A stretch of DNA of 32,822 bases from an uncultured Gammaproteobacteria bacterium. GTDB taxonomy: Bacteria > Pseudomonadota > Gammaproteobacteria > GCA-001735895. The stretch is taken from assembly GCA_937894085.1 (NCBI GenBank), contig CALCSG010000552.1, positions 1 through 32,822 on the forward strand. The letters run 5' to 3'. Positions within the stretch are counted from its first letter, which is position 1; each line of letters opens with the position of its first letter. Of this stretch, positions 7,159 to 15,875 are shown in pieces. Made by a program: the position numbers and the translations under genes. The notes under the pieces are model-generated. The model searched no databases. It saw only the letters and a program-made list of their open reading frames with translations, and had not been told where the DNA came from.

Positions 7159-9357
7159 TTGTATCTGCAACATATAACAGACAGAATCAGTAATTCAAAC
7201 TACCGATTAGTGGAGAAAAACGTTTCCGTGGAGCCTGAAATTTCTGCTTTTGATGCCGCAATTGATGCCCATGATGAAGCTCTGCAAGCACGAAAACTTG
7301 ATATATGGGTAGGGGCAGAACCTACCTTTACCAATCGCCAGTCACACTCAGCAGAATGGCTGACTGATGCGCTCGGAAAGTCCAAGCAGAAGTACGCGCT
7401 GCGCATCCTGCAACGTCTCGCGCAAAACAACCCGCATGCCCTCATTCTGAGAACCCTGGGCCGCCAGTATGCTGAAGAACAGCGACCCCGCTGGAATCTG
7501 GGTCTGTATCAACTTCGCAGCGGTGAGGTTCTCGCGACGGGTCTTCCAGAAGAACCGCTTATTTCCACAAAGACTAACTCTGCAGATGCTCTCGAACAAT
7601 TCTGGCAGCAACTGATCAGTGTGCTGGATAGTGAAGGATGGCATGCAAAAGGCTTCCAGCTGGATGCACCGATGGGAATGAGAATTTTATTTCGCATAGA
7701 TGAAGAGTCTTTCCGGGCAGATGCCGAACTCGACCCGCGTCTGGCCAGAACTTCGCCTCACCTTGATTGCATCCCACTTAAGGGGGCGCAAGATGAGCTG
7801 GCTGAAGAAGGTCTATACATGGTTTCACTTGGGTACACTGAGTTGCAGCAGGGCGAGCCTGATCAAGCCTGTATAGAAATACCCGCCTTTACTGACGTGT
7901 TACAGTTCACCAGATTTTTAAAGTGTGTGGCGCTTGCTGCACAGAAAGCAGATCTGCTCACTCTCAGCTGGAAGGGTTTTTCACCCCCGGTGGATGAAAC
8001 AATCGCCTGGACGACACTTACTCCCGATCCCGCAGTACTGGAGATCAATGCGGCTCCTGCGCCAGATGCGAGGCAATTTCTGCAATTCAGCAGGGAACTG
8101 TTTAAACTCACCAGTAAGGAACAGTTGTCACCCTATCGCCTGCAATACAACGGTCAGATCTCGGATAGTGGGGGCGGTGGTCAATTTACGTTGGGTGGAC
8201 CTGACCCGCAACGTAGTCCTTTCTTTAATCAACCGCAACTCACCTCGCGGCTGATCCGTTATCTAAATCACCATCCGGCGCTCTCATACTGGTTTGCACC
8301 GCTCTACGTGGGTAGCTCAAGCCAGTCTCCGCGCGCAGATGAAAATGTTCGCGAATCGTTCAGTGAACTTGCCCTGGCACAGTATCAGCTGGCCAGAATT
8401 GAGCAGCCTGAAGCGGAATTTATATGGCGCAGTCTGAGCCCGTTCCTGGTCGATACCTCCGGCAATGCGCATCGCAGCGAGCTGAATATTGAAAAGCTGT
8501 GGAACCCCTATCTGCCGCAGCGGGGCTGCCTGGGACTGGTAGAGTTCCGTGCCTTTCGCATGTCACCCGACGCTGAAACGATGACGTCTATTGCGGTACT
8601 ACTGCGCGCAATTGCGGCCATGTTAACTGACCTCGATGTGAAACCCGATTTGATTGACTGGGGTAGCCAGTTACATGACCGCTTTGCCTTACCTTTTTAT
8701 TTGCGCGAAGATTTGCAGCAGGTATTCGAAGAACTGGAACAAGCCGGTCTGGGTCCTGGGACGCCTATAATAGAACGTCTGAGTGACCAGAGTTATCGGT
8801 ATATTGGCTACACAGATTTCGCCGACTGCCGTCTTGAAGTTAGTCAGGCACTCGAATTCTGGCCTCTCCTGGGTGATGCGGCCACACAGGGTGGAGGCTC
8901 GCGCCTGGTGGATGCGAGTACTTCACGCCTGCAGGTCACCCTTCACTTTACCTCAACAAGCCAGAATGATAATCCGGGTGAGTGGACACTTCTTGCGGGC
9001 AGTTACCGGGTACCAATGCGCCAGGAAAACCATGAAAAAGGGATCATACTTGTCGCTGGTCTGCGTTACAGGAGCTTCGTACCCTGGAGCGGTCTTCATC
9101 CGGGTATCACGGCGCAGGGGCCAATTGTTCTTACCCTGATCCCCCCCGGTGCGCAGAAATGTATTCGAGTCAGTCTGCACGAGTGGCAACCGCAACAGTT
9201 ACCTTATGCCGGTCTGCCAGAGTCACTGGAAGAAGCGCAAAACAGGGCAGCCGAGCGCTTTGTAGTAGAGCAACTTGACGTGAGTGACATACCCGAAGCC
9301 TTTGACCCTCCGGCGCAGGCGCTGACCGGCTACTGCCTGGACCTGAGGCGCTGTTGA
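7159..9357 (+). CDS. Stand-alone DUF2126 (COG4196) protein, predicted GS-like amidoligase
   Basis: This protein matches DUF2126 throughout: FDAAIDAHD then DIWVGAEPTF near residues 34-58, GGGGQFTLGGP with SPFF near 335-355, the SSQSPRADE segment near 390, EFRAFRMSP near 463, a WGSQLHDRF segment near 500, and a C-terminal VAGLRYRSFVPWSGLHP block. Iyer and colleagues' amidoligase survey, as I recall it, treats this family as a circularly permuted glutamine-synthetase-like ligase in a predicted peptide-tagging system with Anbu. In most bacteria it is the C-terminal two-thirds of an about 1100-residue protein whose N-terminal part is a transglutaminase-like domain. Here that part is absent and not found nearby. 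The start is uncertain: the longest frame opens with TTG at 7159, while GTG at 7228 has a GGAG 12 bases upstream. G+C looks higher (about 55 % in sampled stretches) than neighbours. Confidence 0.85.
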   Translation: MYLQHITDRISNSNYRLVEKNVSVEPEISAFDAAIDAHDEALQARKLDIWVGAEPTFTNRQSHSAEWLTDALGKSKQKYALRILQRLAQNNPHALILRTLGRQYAEEQRPRWNLGLYQLRSGEVLATGLPEEPLISTKTNSADALEQFWQQLISVLDSEGWHAKGFQLDAPMGMRILFRIDEESFRADAELDPRLARTSPHLDCIPLKGAQDELAEEGLYMVSLGYTELQQGEPDQACIEIPAFTDVLQFTRFLKCVALAAQKADLLTLSWKGFSPPVDETIAWTTLTPDPAVLEINAAPAPDARQFLQFSRELFKLTSKEQLSPYRLQYNGQISDSGGGGQFTLGGPDPQRSPFFNQPQLTSRLIRYLNHHPALSYWFAPLYVGSSSQSPRADENVRESFSELALAQYQLARIEQPEAEFIWRSLSPFLVDTSGNAHRSELNIEKLWNPYLPQRGCLGLVEFRAFRMSPDAETMTSIAVLLRAIAAMLTDLDVKPDLIDWGSQLHDRFALPFYLREDLQQVFEELEQAGLGPGTPIIERLSDQSYRYIGYTDFADCRLEVSQALEFWPLLGDAATQGGGSRLVDASTSRLQVTLHFTSTSQNDNPGEWTLLAGSYRVPMRQENHEKGIILVAGLRYRSFVPWSGLHPGITAQGPIVLTLIPPGAQKCIRVSLHEWQPQQLPYAGLPESLEEAQNRAAERFVVEQLDVSDIPEAFDPPAQALTGYCLDLRRC

Positions 9358-9520
9358 ACCAAAAAGCTTACAAATACAACAGCTCGATTGATAAACCAGC
9401 TGTGGTTAGAAGGAAAAGCAGGAGTGTAAAAAAATCTACGGTTCGCAAAAGAAATAAATATAGTTTGTATATGCTGTCGGCTTAATAGACTTAAACTTTT
9501 AGTTTTCTGATAACCGGACT

Positions 9521-9557
9521 AATAAAGGCGTGAACGAAAAATCGTTACGCCTTTATT
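9521..9557. terminator. Bidirectional intrinsic terminator
   Basis: AATAAAGGCGT and ACGCCTTTATT pair perfectly over 11 bp, extended by AACGA/TCGTT past one bulged G, around a short A-rich loop. The arm ends give A-rich and T-rich flanks in both directions. It sits between the convergent DUF2126 gene (+) and the 10487 gene (-), where a shared terminator is expected. Confidence 0.8.
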
Positions 9558-9638
9558 ATTTATATCTCCATTTTAATTTATGACTTTTTCAGTAAAAAAT
9601 ACTCAAACAACTGTTGGTGTGATGATGTGTATAAAGCA

Positions 9639-10487
9639 TCAGTCCACAATTTCCCAGGCACCATCTGCCTGCAGGCAGGCTGTGCCGTAGGCTTTCTCAG
9701 TTTTGCCGCCAACGGTGATAGACTGTTGATATTCCCGGCAGGGCAGGCCACGGCTGCTTTTACCTTCCCTTGTAGTAGCCACATAGCCTGATGCATCATC
9801 TGTATCCCAGTATATACGCTCTCCAATATTTGCCGTGGTTGCTGCTATTTGAGCTGCTTCATGCTCACGTTGAGCCTGCTCATCCACCATATCTAGCAGT
9901 TTCAGAGAAATTGCTGTAAAGGTTAGCCATTTCCATGCATTGTAATCATTTAGATAATGACCATAACCGAAATAGGAATGACCAAAAGGACGGGTAATGC
10001 GGACGTGGCGGAAAGTTCTATGGCGCGGTGTAAGTAGTAACAGGCGGTTGCCACGTTTTAACTCATAATGTCTGTTATCTCTGCGTCCATCCCTGTAATG
10101 GTAGCGACTGTCCTCATGTTTTTCTTTACGAATTTCCCTGGCTGTATCTGCACGTTTTGGGTATCTTTCATATTTTATATTTTGGTCCGATTCAGAGCGT
10201 CTGGTTGAATAACGTCTATCTTCCCGATTATTCTGTTTTTGATAATCATTCCTGTCCTGTCGGCGCTGTCCAGTATTCTGTTCGTTGTTATTTTTTCTGA
10301 AATTATTTTGTTGCTGTTGGTACTTGTTTTGCGGTTTTTTCTTGTGCTTAGATTGATATTCCTGATCTCGTTGTTCATAACGTTGTTCTTTATTTAACTG
10401 GTATGTGTCAGCATAAGAAGCGGTAAAAAAGGATGTGCCAAGTAGCAGGGCCAGGGTAAATGTCAGTTGTTGTGTTTTCATAATCAA
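9639..10487 (-). CDS. Secreted basic low-complexity protein with surface-antigen-like C terminus
   Basis: This 282-residue protein starts with a signal peptide (Lys then a hydrophobic stretch, probable cleavage after the SYA near residue 26). Residues about 27-150 are extremely polar, rich in Gln, Asn, Arg, Lys, Asp and Tyr, without cysteine and presumably disordered. A short aromatic stretch (FGHSYFGYGHYLNDYNAW) and an amphipathic helix follow. The last 60 residues (GLPCREYQQ, TVGGKTEKAYGTAC, GAWEIV) resemble the C-terminal domain of 17-kDa surface-antigen-like outer-membrane/periplasmic proteins, with two cysteines that could form a disulfide. Two start codons lie two residues apart; the second (10481) is equally possible. 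It faces the DUF2126 gene across a terminator. The role is unknown; envelope localisation is inferred. Confidence 0.7.
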   Translation of the reverse strand: MIMKTQQLTFTLALLLGTSFFTASYADTYQLNKEQRYEQRDQEYQSKHKKKPQNKYQQQQNNFRKNNNEQNTGQRRQDRNDYQKQNNREDRRYSTRRSESDQNIKYERYPKRADTAREIRKEKHEDSRYHYRDGRRDNRHYELKRGNRLLLLTPRHRTFRHVRITRPFGHSYFGYGHYLNDYNAWKWLTFTAISLKLLDMVDEQAQREHEAAQIAATTANIGERIYWDTDDASGYVATTREGKSSRGLPCREYQQSITVGGKTEKAYGTACLQADGAWEIVD

Positions 10488-10650
10488 GATCCTAATTTCA
10501 GTTCCAGGTTAAATCATTAGTCTTGGATTCTAATGATTGGATGCGAATTAACGGGTTATTAACTCTCGTACCTGATCAGTATCAATAAATACACTGAATG
10601 CAGCATGAATCTATAAAAATTTAAACAAAAGCTAAACCGTTGGTTAGCGT

Positions 10651-11574
10651 TCACCTGGTCAAGCGGGTGGTCATAGGATTAGATTTGTATTGCGTCCATT
10701 GGTGTAAAGAACCGTCATAAATTCTTACTTTTTGATGCCCTAGTAGTTCATGTAATACAAACCAGTCAGAAGAACATTCATAGGCACTATTACAATACAG
10801 GATCAAGTCATTACCCAAATTAATGTTTAGAGCTTGAATGATGCCTGTTATCTTATCCCCGGAAAAATAGACAGCATTACCTTTCTCCGGATGTAAAAAT
10901 TTGTAGGGTAAATTTCTCGATCCTGGAATATGGCCAAATGCGTACACGTAATCTTTTTTATCGATACCAATGTGTTGACGTAAAGATCGGGTATCAATTA
11001 ACGTAGTTGAAGAATCATTGAGCTTCTGTTGAACCTGTTGCATGGTAGCTACTATTTCAGAGTGCTGCTTACCAACTTTATAATTTCCGGGTACTACGGC
11101 TGATACGATATCAGTCAAATCTTCCAGTGCGCTAACCCAGGCTGCATTACCGCCATCCAGTAAAGCCACATTTTTAAAATCATAATATTTCATGTGCCAG
11201 TAGAGGCGGGCGGCACCAGCAACCTGTCCGGGAGTCTTACCCTGATGGGTTAGAACAATATTGCTGTCATTATTAATACCATGTGAACGCATGAATTGTT
11301 GAAAGGATTCTGCATCGGGTCGCATTCGGGTCAGTATCTTGCCATCTATTTCACGATCGATACGAATATTTTCCACATCCACCAGAATAGATTTTTCAAT
11401 ATGACCTGCTTTAGTAAAGCTATCCAGTTCCTTGCGACTATCCAGGATAACCACCTTATCAATATTTTCGATTAACCATTCCGCATCGATTAATGGTTGA
11501 GGAAAAAAGTTGGCATGAGAAATACCAGGCAGGTAGCTGATAGCAAAAAAAATGGTAAATATAAAGTTTTTCAT
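10651..11574 (-). CDS. Exported two-domain rhodanese-like sulfurtransferase
   Basis: This 307-residue protein carries an N-terminal signal peptide ending near SHA (residue 22), so it is expected in the periplasm. Two rhodanese domains follow. The first (about 25-150) includes VILDSRK and LLDGGNAAW but has HQGKTPG where the active-site cysteine should be, so it is structural as in most tandem rhodaneses. The second (about 175-300) includes LIDTRS, GHIPGSRNLPY and the active-site loop YCNSAYEC, with Cys261 as the probable sulfur-carrying residue and a second Cys267. Tandem rhodaneses move sulfane sulfur from thiosulfate or mercaptopyruvate to acceptors; the true substrate cannot be told from the loop. 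It is monocistronic, with about 160 bases to the next gene downstream. Confidence 0.85.
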   Translation of the reverse strand: MKNFIFTIFFAISYLPGISHANFFPQPLIDAEWLIENIDKVVILDSRKELDSFTKAGHIEKSILVDVENIRIDREIDGKILTRMRPDAESFQQFMRSHGINNDSNIVLTHQGKTPGQVAGAARLYWHMKYYDFKNVALLDGGNAAWVSALEDLTDIVSAVVPGNYKVGKQHSEIVATMQQVQQKLNDSSTTLIDTRSLRQHIGIDKKDYVYAFGHIPGSRNLPYKFLHPEKGNAVYFSGDKITGIIQALNINLGNDLILYCNSAYECSSDWFVLHELLGHQKVRIYDGSLHQWTQYKSNPMTTRLTR

Positions 11575-11793
11575 GCTAACTCCGTAATTTTCATTAGATA
11601 GAAAGCGGTTTATTGAATCAGGATTAACCCTTTTTAACCATGATTTTAATCAAGTTACTGGGATGGTGTTGATGTAGAACCCAGGTAATGGTGATCTTTG
11701 ATAAACCTGTACTTTTAATTCTTATTTTGAGGTGACTTTACGAGAGTTTATTCTTCGCTATCACTGATAGCTTTAAATATTAATTTACTGGCA

Positions 11794-12984
11794 TTAGTCA
11801 TTGGCAGTAGCTTGTTCGGTGGGTTGTGTTTTTAACCACAGCACTGAAAATAAGCTGATTAAAATAAAAGGAGCGACACTGATATTGACCATCACCCAGC
11901 CCAACTGATACTGCAACACACCCGCACCAAGAGAGGCAAAAGCGACCGCGGTAAATATGACGAAGTCATTGAGCGCCTGAGTTTTGGCTTTTTCCGCTTC
12001 ATTATAAGTTTGAGTCAGCATGCTGGTGCCGCCAATGAACATGAAATTCCAGCCCAGACCCAGAGAAAAAAGAGCTAACCAGTAGTGCCATAGTGAAGTG
12101 CCGGAAAGATTGATTGCTATACAGGCGAGTATTAATAAACCTCCGATGAAAATGATACGGTCAACGCCGAATCTTTTAATTAAATGCCCGGTAAAAAAAG
12201 AAGGCGCGAACATTCCGAGCACGTGCCACTGGATGACAAATGCGACATCACTAAAGGGCAGTTCATGATGTTTCATTGACAAAGGTGTTGCCGTCATTAG
12301 TAGCGACATCATGCTAAAACCTATACCGGCTGCTAACAATGCCACGATAAATTTTGGTTGAATCGCTATTTCACGCAAAGAACGGGAATAGGCATTAAGC
12401 GCCCGATTAACCGGTTTTGGTAAATCAATCATTAAAATATTAAACAGATTAACTATGTACAGAATGAATACTGCTATAAAACTTCCCAGATAGGCTATTT
12501 CAAATGCATCCTTACTATAGTTAGCCAGGTTGGGACCGATAAATGCTGCCAGTACACCTCCGGCTAATACGTAGGAAATGGCTGTTTGACTGTGACCAGG
12601 GGTGGCGACTTCGGTTGCCACAAAACGAAAGTAATTACCAAATCCGGTATATATTCCAAATAATGCGGTCGAAACACAAAACAATACAAATGAATGCTGA
12701 GTCACCGCGTAAATTGCCAGTAGACTACCGACAAGTCCGACAATCGAGCTGAAGATAAAACCGTTTCTGCGCCCAAGACGATTCATCATCAACGATGCCG
12801 GTATACTGGTCAACATAGTGGCAAAAAATTGAATAGCCAGAGGTAGGGTTGCCAGAGCTTTATTGTCTGCAATTTCAAAACCGAGAATGGATGATGCCGT
12901 CAATAGCAAAGTATTGACCGACATCATCAAAGCCTGGGCGAGAGCGAGGTGAACTACATTTTTGTTAATGGCGCTCTTTTTCAT
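11794..12984 (-). CDS. MFS transporter
   Basis: A roughly 396-residue protein with about 12 hydrophobic segments in two halves, typical of the major facilitator superfamily in the inner membrane. The conserved loop between helices 2 and 3 is seen as NRLGRRNGF, and a related IKRFGVDR lies in the second half. The substrate cannot be predicted; the sequence looks like the general drug/metabolite efflux type. I place the start at ATG 12984 because it overlaps the TGA of the upstream NERD gene as ATGA, indicating translational coupling. An upstream in-frame ATG at 13023 would add 13 polar residues inside the preceding gene and is less likely. Together with the NERD gene it forms a two-gene operon. 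Confidence 0.85.
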   Translation of the reverse strand: MKKSAINKNVVHLALAQALMMSVNTLLLTASSILGFEIADNKALATLPLAIQFFATMLTSIPASLMMNRLGRRNGFIFSSIVGLVGSLLAIYAVTQHSFVLFCVSTALFGIYTGFGNYFRFVATEVATPGHSQTAISYVLAGGVLAAFIGPNLANYSKDAFEIAYLGSFIAVFILYIVNLFNILMIDLPKPVNRALNAYSRSLREIAIQPKFIVALLAAGIGFSMMSLLMTATPLSMKHHELPFSDVAFVIQWHVLGMFAPSFFTGHLIKRFGVDRIIFIGGLLILACIAINLSGTSLWHYWLALFSLGLGWNFMFIGGTSMLTQTYNEAEKAKTQALNDFVIFTAVAFASLGAGVLQYQLGWVMVNISVAPFILISLFSVLWLKTQPTEQATAND

Positions 12985-13571
12985 TGTGTGGTCATTGCAT
13001 TTAAATCCTGCATTTTTTTCCATGCGGCCATGACTTTAGTTTCAACCTGGTGGCGATTGTTTCGTTGTAGTTCCTGAGGAATCAGGTTAGGGTGCATAAC
13101 TTGTTCAGGGTGTCCTTTGGGAAAAGAGGCTGTGTGGTCAAAAAAAAGAAAACCATCAACATGTATGCCCGGTAGAAAAGCTGAAATGGCTTTAACCTGG
13201 TAATCGAGTTCAAATAAAGGGTTTTTAAACAGGTAACTTTTCAGCCCTAACATTTGTGTCCATTCAGCGATGTGATTGGCACAGAAGATTCTTCCTGGAT
13301 ATTTTTTATAGACTAACAGGGTTATGCCATCGTGACGTAACAGCAGGCGGTCAATAGTGAAGTAATGACCCAGGCCATCAGGAAACTCAATGTTGGATAG
13401 CTGTTCCAGGCCCAGATTGTTGAGGCAGTATTGTGTACGGAATAAATGCCATGACTGTTTGATTCTAATTCGATTCAGGTAAATGATAAAAGCAACTGCC
13501 AGAAAGCATATGATCGATATCAACTCAACTCCGGCGAATAATTGAGCATTGACATGAGGAAGGTCATTCAT
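12981..13571 (-). CDS. NERD-domain protein with N-terminal membrane anchor
   Basis: This 196-residue protein has one hydrophobic segment (about 13-33, ELISIICFLAVAFIIYL), then a NERD (nuclease-related) domain. That domain includes GHYFTIDRLLL, TLLVYKKYPGRIF, the basic/aromatic AEWTQ region, PLFELDYQVKAISAFL, and VDGFLFFDHTASFPKG. The NERD fold is related to restriction-endonuclease-like nucleases, but these proteins are mostly uncharacterised. The acidic catalytic residues are hard to assign without an alignment. The protein is probably tethered to the inner membrane with the domain in the cytoplasm. Its stop overlaps the MFS start by four bases. It is divergent from ppk across about 100 bases, which must hold both promoters. 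Confidence 0.7.
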   Translation of the reverse strand: MNDLPHVNAQLFAGVELISIICFLAVAFIIYLNRIRIKQSWHLFRTQYCLNNLGLEQLSNIEFPDGLGHYFTIDRLLLRHDGITLLVYKKYPGRIFCANHIAEWTQMLGLKSYLFKNPLFELDYQVKAISAFLPGIHVDGFLFFDHTASFPKGHPEQVMHPNLIPQELQRNNRHQVETKVMAAWKKMQDLNAMTTQ

Positions 13572-13670
13572 CGCGTTGAAATATAATGAAAATATAAGTG
13601 AATTAATTTAGGATTTAAAAAATAGCTGTGCATTTTACATCATACCGTCCAAACATAGTAAGGAATTGAC

Positions 13671-15869
13671 ATGTCTTCGATACCTGTTAACCAGCAAGTA
13701 CCCGCCGAACCTTTAACGAACCAGATGGAATCTGTCGACCCTGTGGAATTTGATCTTGATGACTCCCAATATTATTTAAACAGAGAGTTTTCCTGGCTGG
13801 AGTTTAATAGAAGAGTCCTGCACGAAGCAGAAAATGTAAAAACCCCTCTGCTTGAACGTCTCAAGTTTCTGGCTATTGTCAGTACAAATATTGATGAGTT
13901 TTTCATGAAAAGAATAGGGGGGTTGAAGAAGCAACTGGAAGCCCGTATTCCGGTCATATCGATAGATGGTCACACAGCAGAGCAGCAAATTGCAAGATCG
14001 TATGAGATTGTCCGGGAGTTAGAAGATAAAATAAATGTAATCTACAAAGATCTACTGTTACTGCTTTCTGAACAGGGTGTTGAAATCTGTAATTATCTCG
14101 ACTTAAGCACTGAAGAGCAGGTTATTTTACGCGAATACTACCTGCTGAATATTTTCCCACTGGTCACTCCACAATCGGTTGATCCAGCTCACCCGTTTCC
14201 CTTTATTTCCAATTATCCATTAAATTTACTGGTGACGCTGCGTTATCGTGATGATGAAGAAAATTTACTGGCCAGGGTAAAAGTACCCAGCGGTGGTTCC
14301 GGTATTCAGCGGTTTATTCGGTTTGGAGAGACGCATAGATATGTGTTACTGGAAGATGTGATGTCTAATAATCTGGACTTACTATTTCCAAAAATGAAAA
14401 TTATTGCCTGCGAAAAATTTCGCGTGGTGAGAAATATAAATGTCGGAACATCCAGAGAAAAGGCTGACGACTTACTGGTCAGTATCGAATCGGAAATGCT
14501 TAATCGTAAATTTGCGACAGTTGTCGGGTTAATCGTTGACGAGTCGATGGATCCGATCAGAAGCGGCATGCTGGCTGCGGAAATTGGCCTGGTCGATGAG
14601 AAAGATACTTTTACCGGCAGAGGTATGATATCGAAGCGCGACTTATGGGAGATTGTGGGGATTAATATTCCTGAATTGCATAATGCTCCTCATCGACCGA
14701 TTGATCATGTGAAACTGCAGGGAGCGCCCAACATATTTTATGCCATACGTGATGCCGGATCACTTTTTCTGCACCACCCTTATGAATCATTTGCATCCAG
14801 TGCAATCCGATTTTTAAAAGAAGCGAGCATGGATCCTAAAGTCCATGCAATAAAAATGACGCTGTATAGAACGTCACAGGACAGCAAAATCATTGACTAT
14901 TTAATTACAGCTGCTCAAAACGGTAAGCAGGTTGCTGTGGTGGTTGAATTGCAGGCCCGTTTCGACGAGGTGGCCAATATCCGCTGGGCAAGTCGTCTGG
15001 AAGAAGCCGGTATTCATGTAACTTATGGTGTGGTCGGGCTGAAAACCCACTGTAAGGTGATACTGGTGGTGCGCAAAGATTATGCTGGTTTGAGACGGTA
15101 TGCACATCTTGGAACCGGTAATTATCATGCAGGAACGGCGAGACTTTATACGGATGTGGGTATTCTCACATGCGATGAATCAATAGGTCGTGATTTAACC
15201 GAGTTATTTAATTTCCTGACAACGGGGTTTACCCCGCAACGTAAATATCTGAAAATTTTACCGGCTCCTCGAGCTTTAAAATTAGCATTGATCGGGAAAA
15301 TTCAACGTGAAATAAAGCATCATAAAAATAAATCCCAGGGTTTGATTCGTATTAAGTGTAATGCGCTGGAAGATAAACAAATATGTATAGAATTGTATAA
15401 AGCGTCTCAGGCCGGGGTAAAGATTGAGTTGATTATTCGTGATAGCTGCCGGGTTCGTCCTGGCATCAAAGGTCTGTCCGAAAATATTTCGGTAATCAGT
15501 ATTGTGGGACGTTTTCTTGAACACAGTCGTATTTTCTATTTTAGAAACGGCGGTGATGAGGAATTTTATCTGGGCTCAGCTGATTTAATGACAAGAAACC
15601 TGGAGCACCGGGTGGAGGTGCTGACACCGATTGAACTTGAAGTTCATCAGGAAGAGTGCCGTACTATTTTGAATACCTGTCTGAATGATACCTGCTCAGC
15701 CTGGGAGTTACAGCAGGATGGCAGTTATATACAACGGCATTCAGATGATCCGGATAGTATTTGTGCACAGCTGAAATTGGTCGTACTGGCGAAGGAGCGC
15801 AGTAAATCTGCACGAGAACATAAGAAAGTCAACTATAGAACCAGCAACAGAAAAAAACGCAATCGCTAA
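13671..15869 (+). CDS. ppk: Polyphosphate kinase 1
   Basis: This 732-residue protein is a full-length PPK1, which reversibly polymerises the gamma-phosphate of ATP into polyphosphate at the membrane/cytoplasm. The N-terminal domain starts with YYLNREFSWLEFNRRVL (about residue 33). The catalytic C-terminal half shows LKTHCKV with His460, the phospho-histidine equivalent of E. coli His435, and FLEHSRI with His618, equivalent to His592. Arg/Lys-rich loops (KMTLYRTSQDS) surround the active site. An extended basic C terminus (KKVNYRTSNRKKRNR) is present. AAGGA six bases before the ATG supports the start. The downstream ppx begins six bases after the stop, so the two are one operon that makes and degrades polyphosphate. 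Confidence 0.97.
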   Translation: MSSIPVNQQVPAEPLTNQMESVDPVEFDLDDSQYYLNREFSWLEFNRRVLHEAENVKTPLLERLKFLAIVSTNIDEFFMKRIGGLKKQLEARIPVISIDGHTAEQQIARSYEIVRELEDKINVIYKDLLLLLSEQGVEICNYLDLSTEEQVILREYYLLNIFPLVTPQSVDPAHPFPFISNYPLNLLVTLRYRDDEENLLARVKVPSGGSGIQRFIRFGETHRYVLLEDVMSNNLDLLFPKMKIIACEKFRVVRNINVGTSREKADDLLVSIESEMLNRKFATVVGLIVDESMDPIRSGMLAAEIGLVDEKDTFTGRGMISKRDLWEIVGINIPELHNAPHRPIDHVKLQGAPNIFYAIRDAGSLFLHHPYESFASSAIRFLKEASMDPKVHAIKMTLYRTSQDSKIIDYLITAAQNGKQVAVVVELQARFDEVANIRWASRLEEAGIHVTYGVVGLKTHCKVILVVRKDYAGLRRYAHLGTGNYHAGTARLYTDVGILTCDESIGRDLTELFNFLTTGFTPQRKYLKILPAPRALKLALIGKIQREIKHHKNKSQGLIRIKCNALEDKQICIELYKASQAGVKIELIIRDSCRVRPGIKGLSENISVISIVGRFLEHSRIFYFRNGGDEEFYLGSADLMTRNLEHRVEVLTPIELEVHQEECRTILNTCLNDTCSAWELQQDGSYIQRHSDDPDSICAQLKLVVLAKERSKSAREHKKVNYRTSNRKKRNR

Positions 15870-15875
15870 AAACTT

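Noticed and set aside
11757-11771. GCTATC-ACT-GATAGC hairpin downstream of the MFS gene as its terminator
   Set aside because: On the - strand the hairpin is followed by GAAGAATAAA and not by T residues, and a three-base loop on a six-bp stem is weak.
12984-13023. Upstream ATG 13023 as the MFS start
   Set aside because: It would add 13 polar residues inside the NERD gene, while ATG 12984 forms an exact ATGA stop-start overlap.
13626-13643. Pho-box-like CTGTGCATTTTACATCAT before ppk
   Set aside because: Only about 8 of 14 half-site positions match CTGTCAT repeats, and AT-rich DNA gives such matches by chance. Attractive for a polyphosphate operon but not supported.
14306-14569. Open frame antisense to ppk
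   Set aside because: It lies wholly inside ppk, shows no protein-like family signal and has no ribosome-binding site. The same applies to other antisense frames within dnaE, gyrA, mtaD and the DUF2126 gene.
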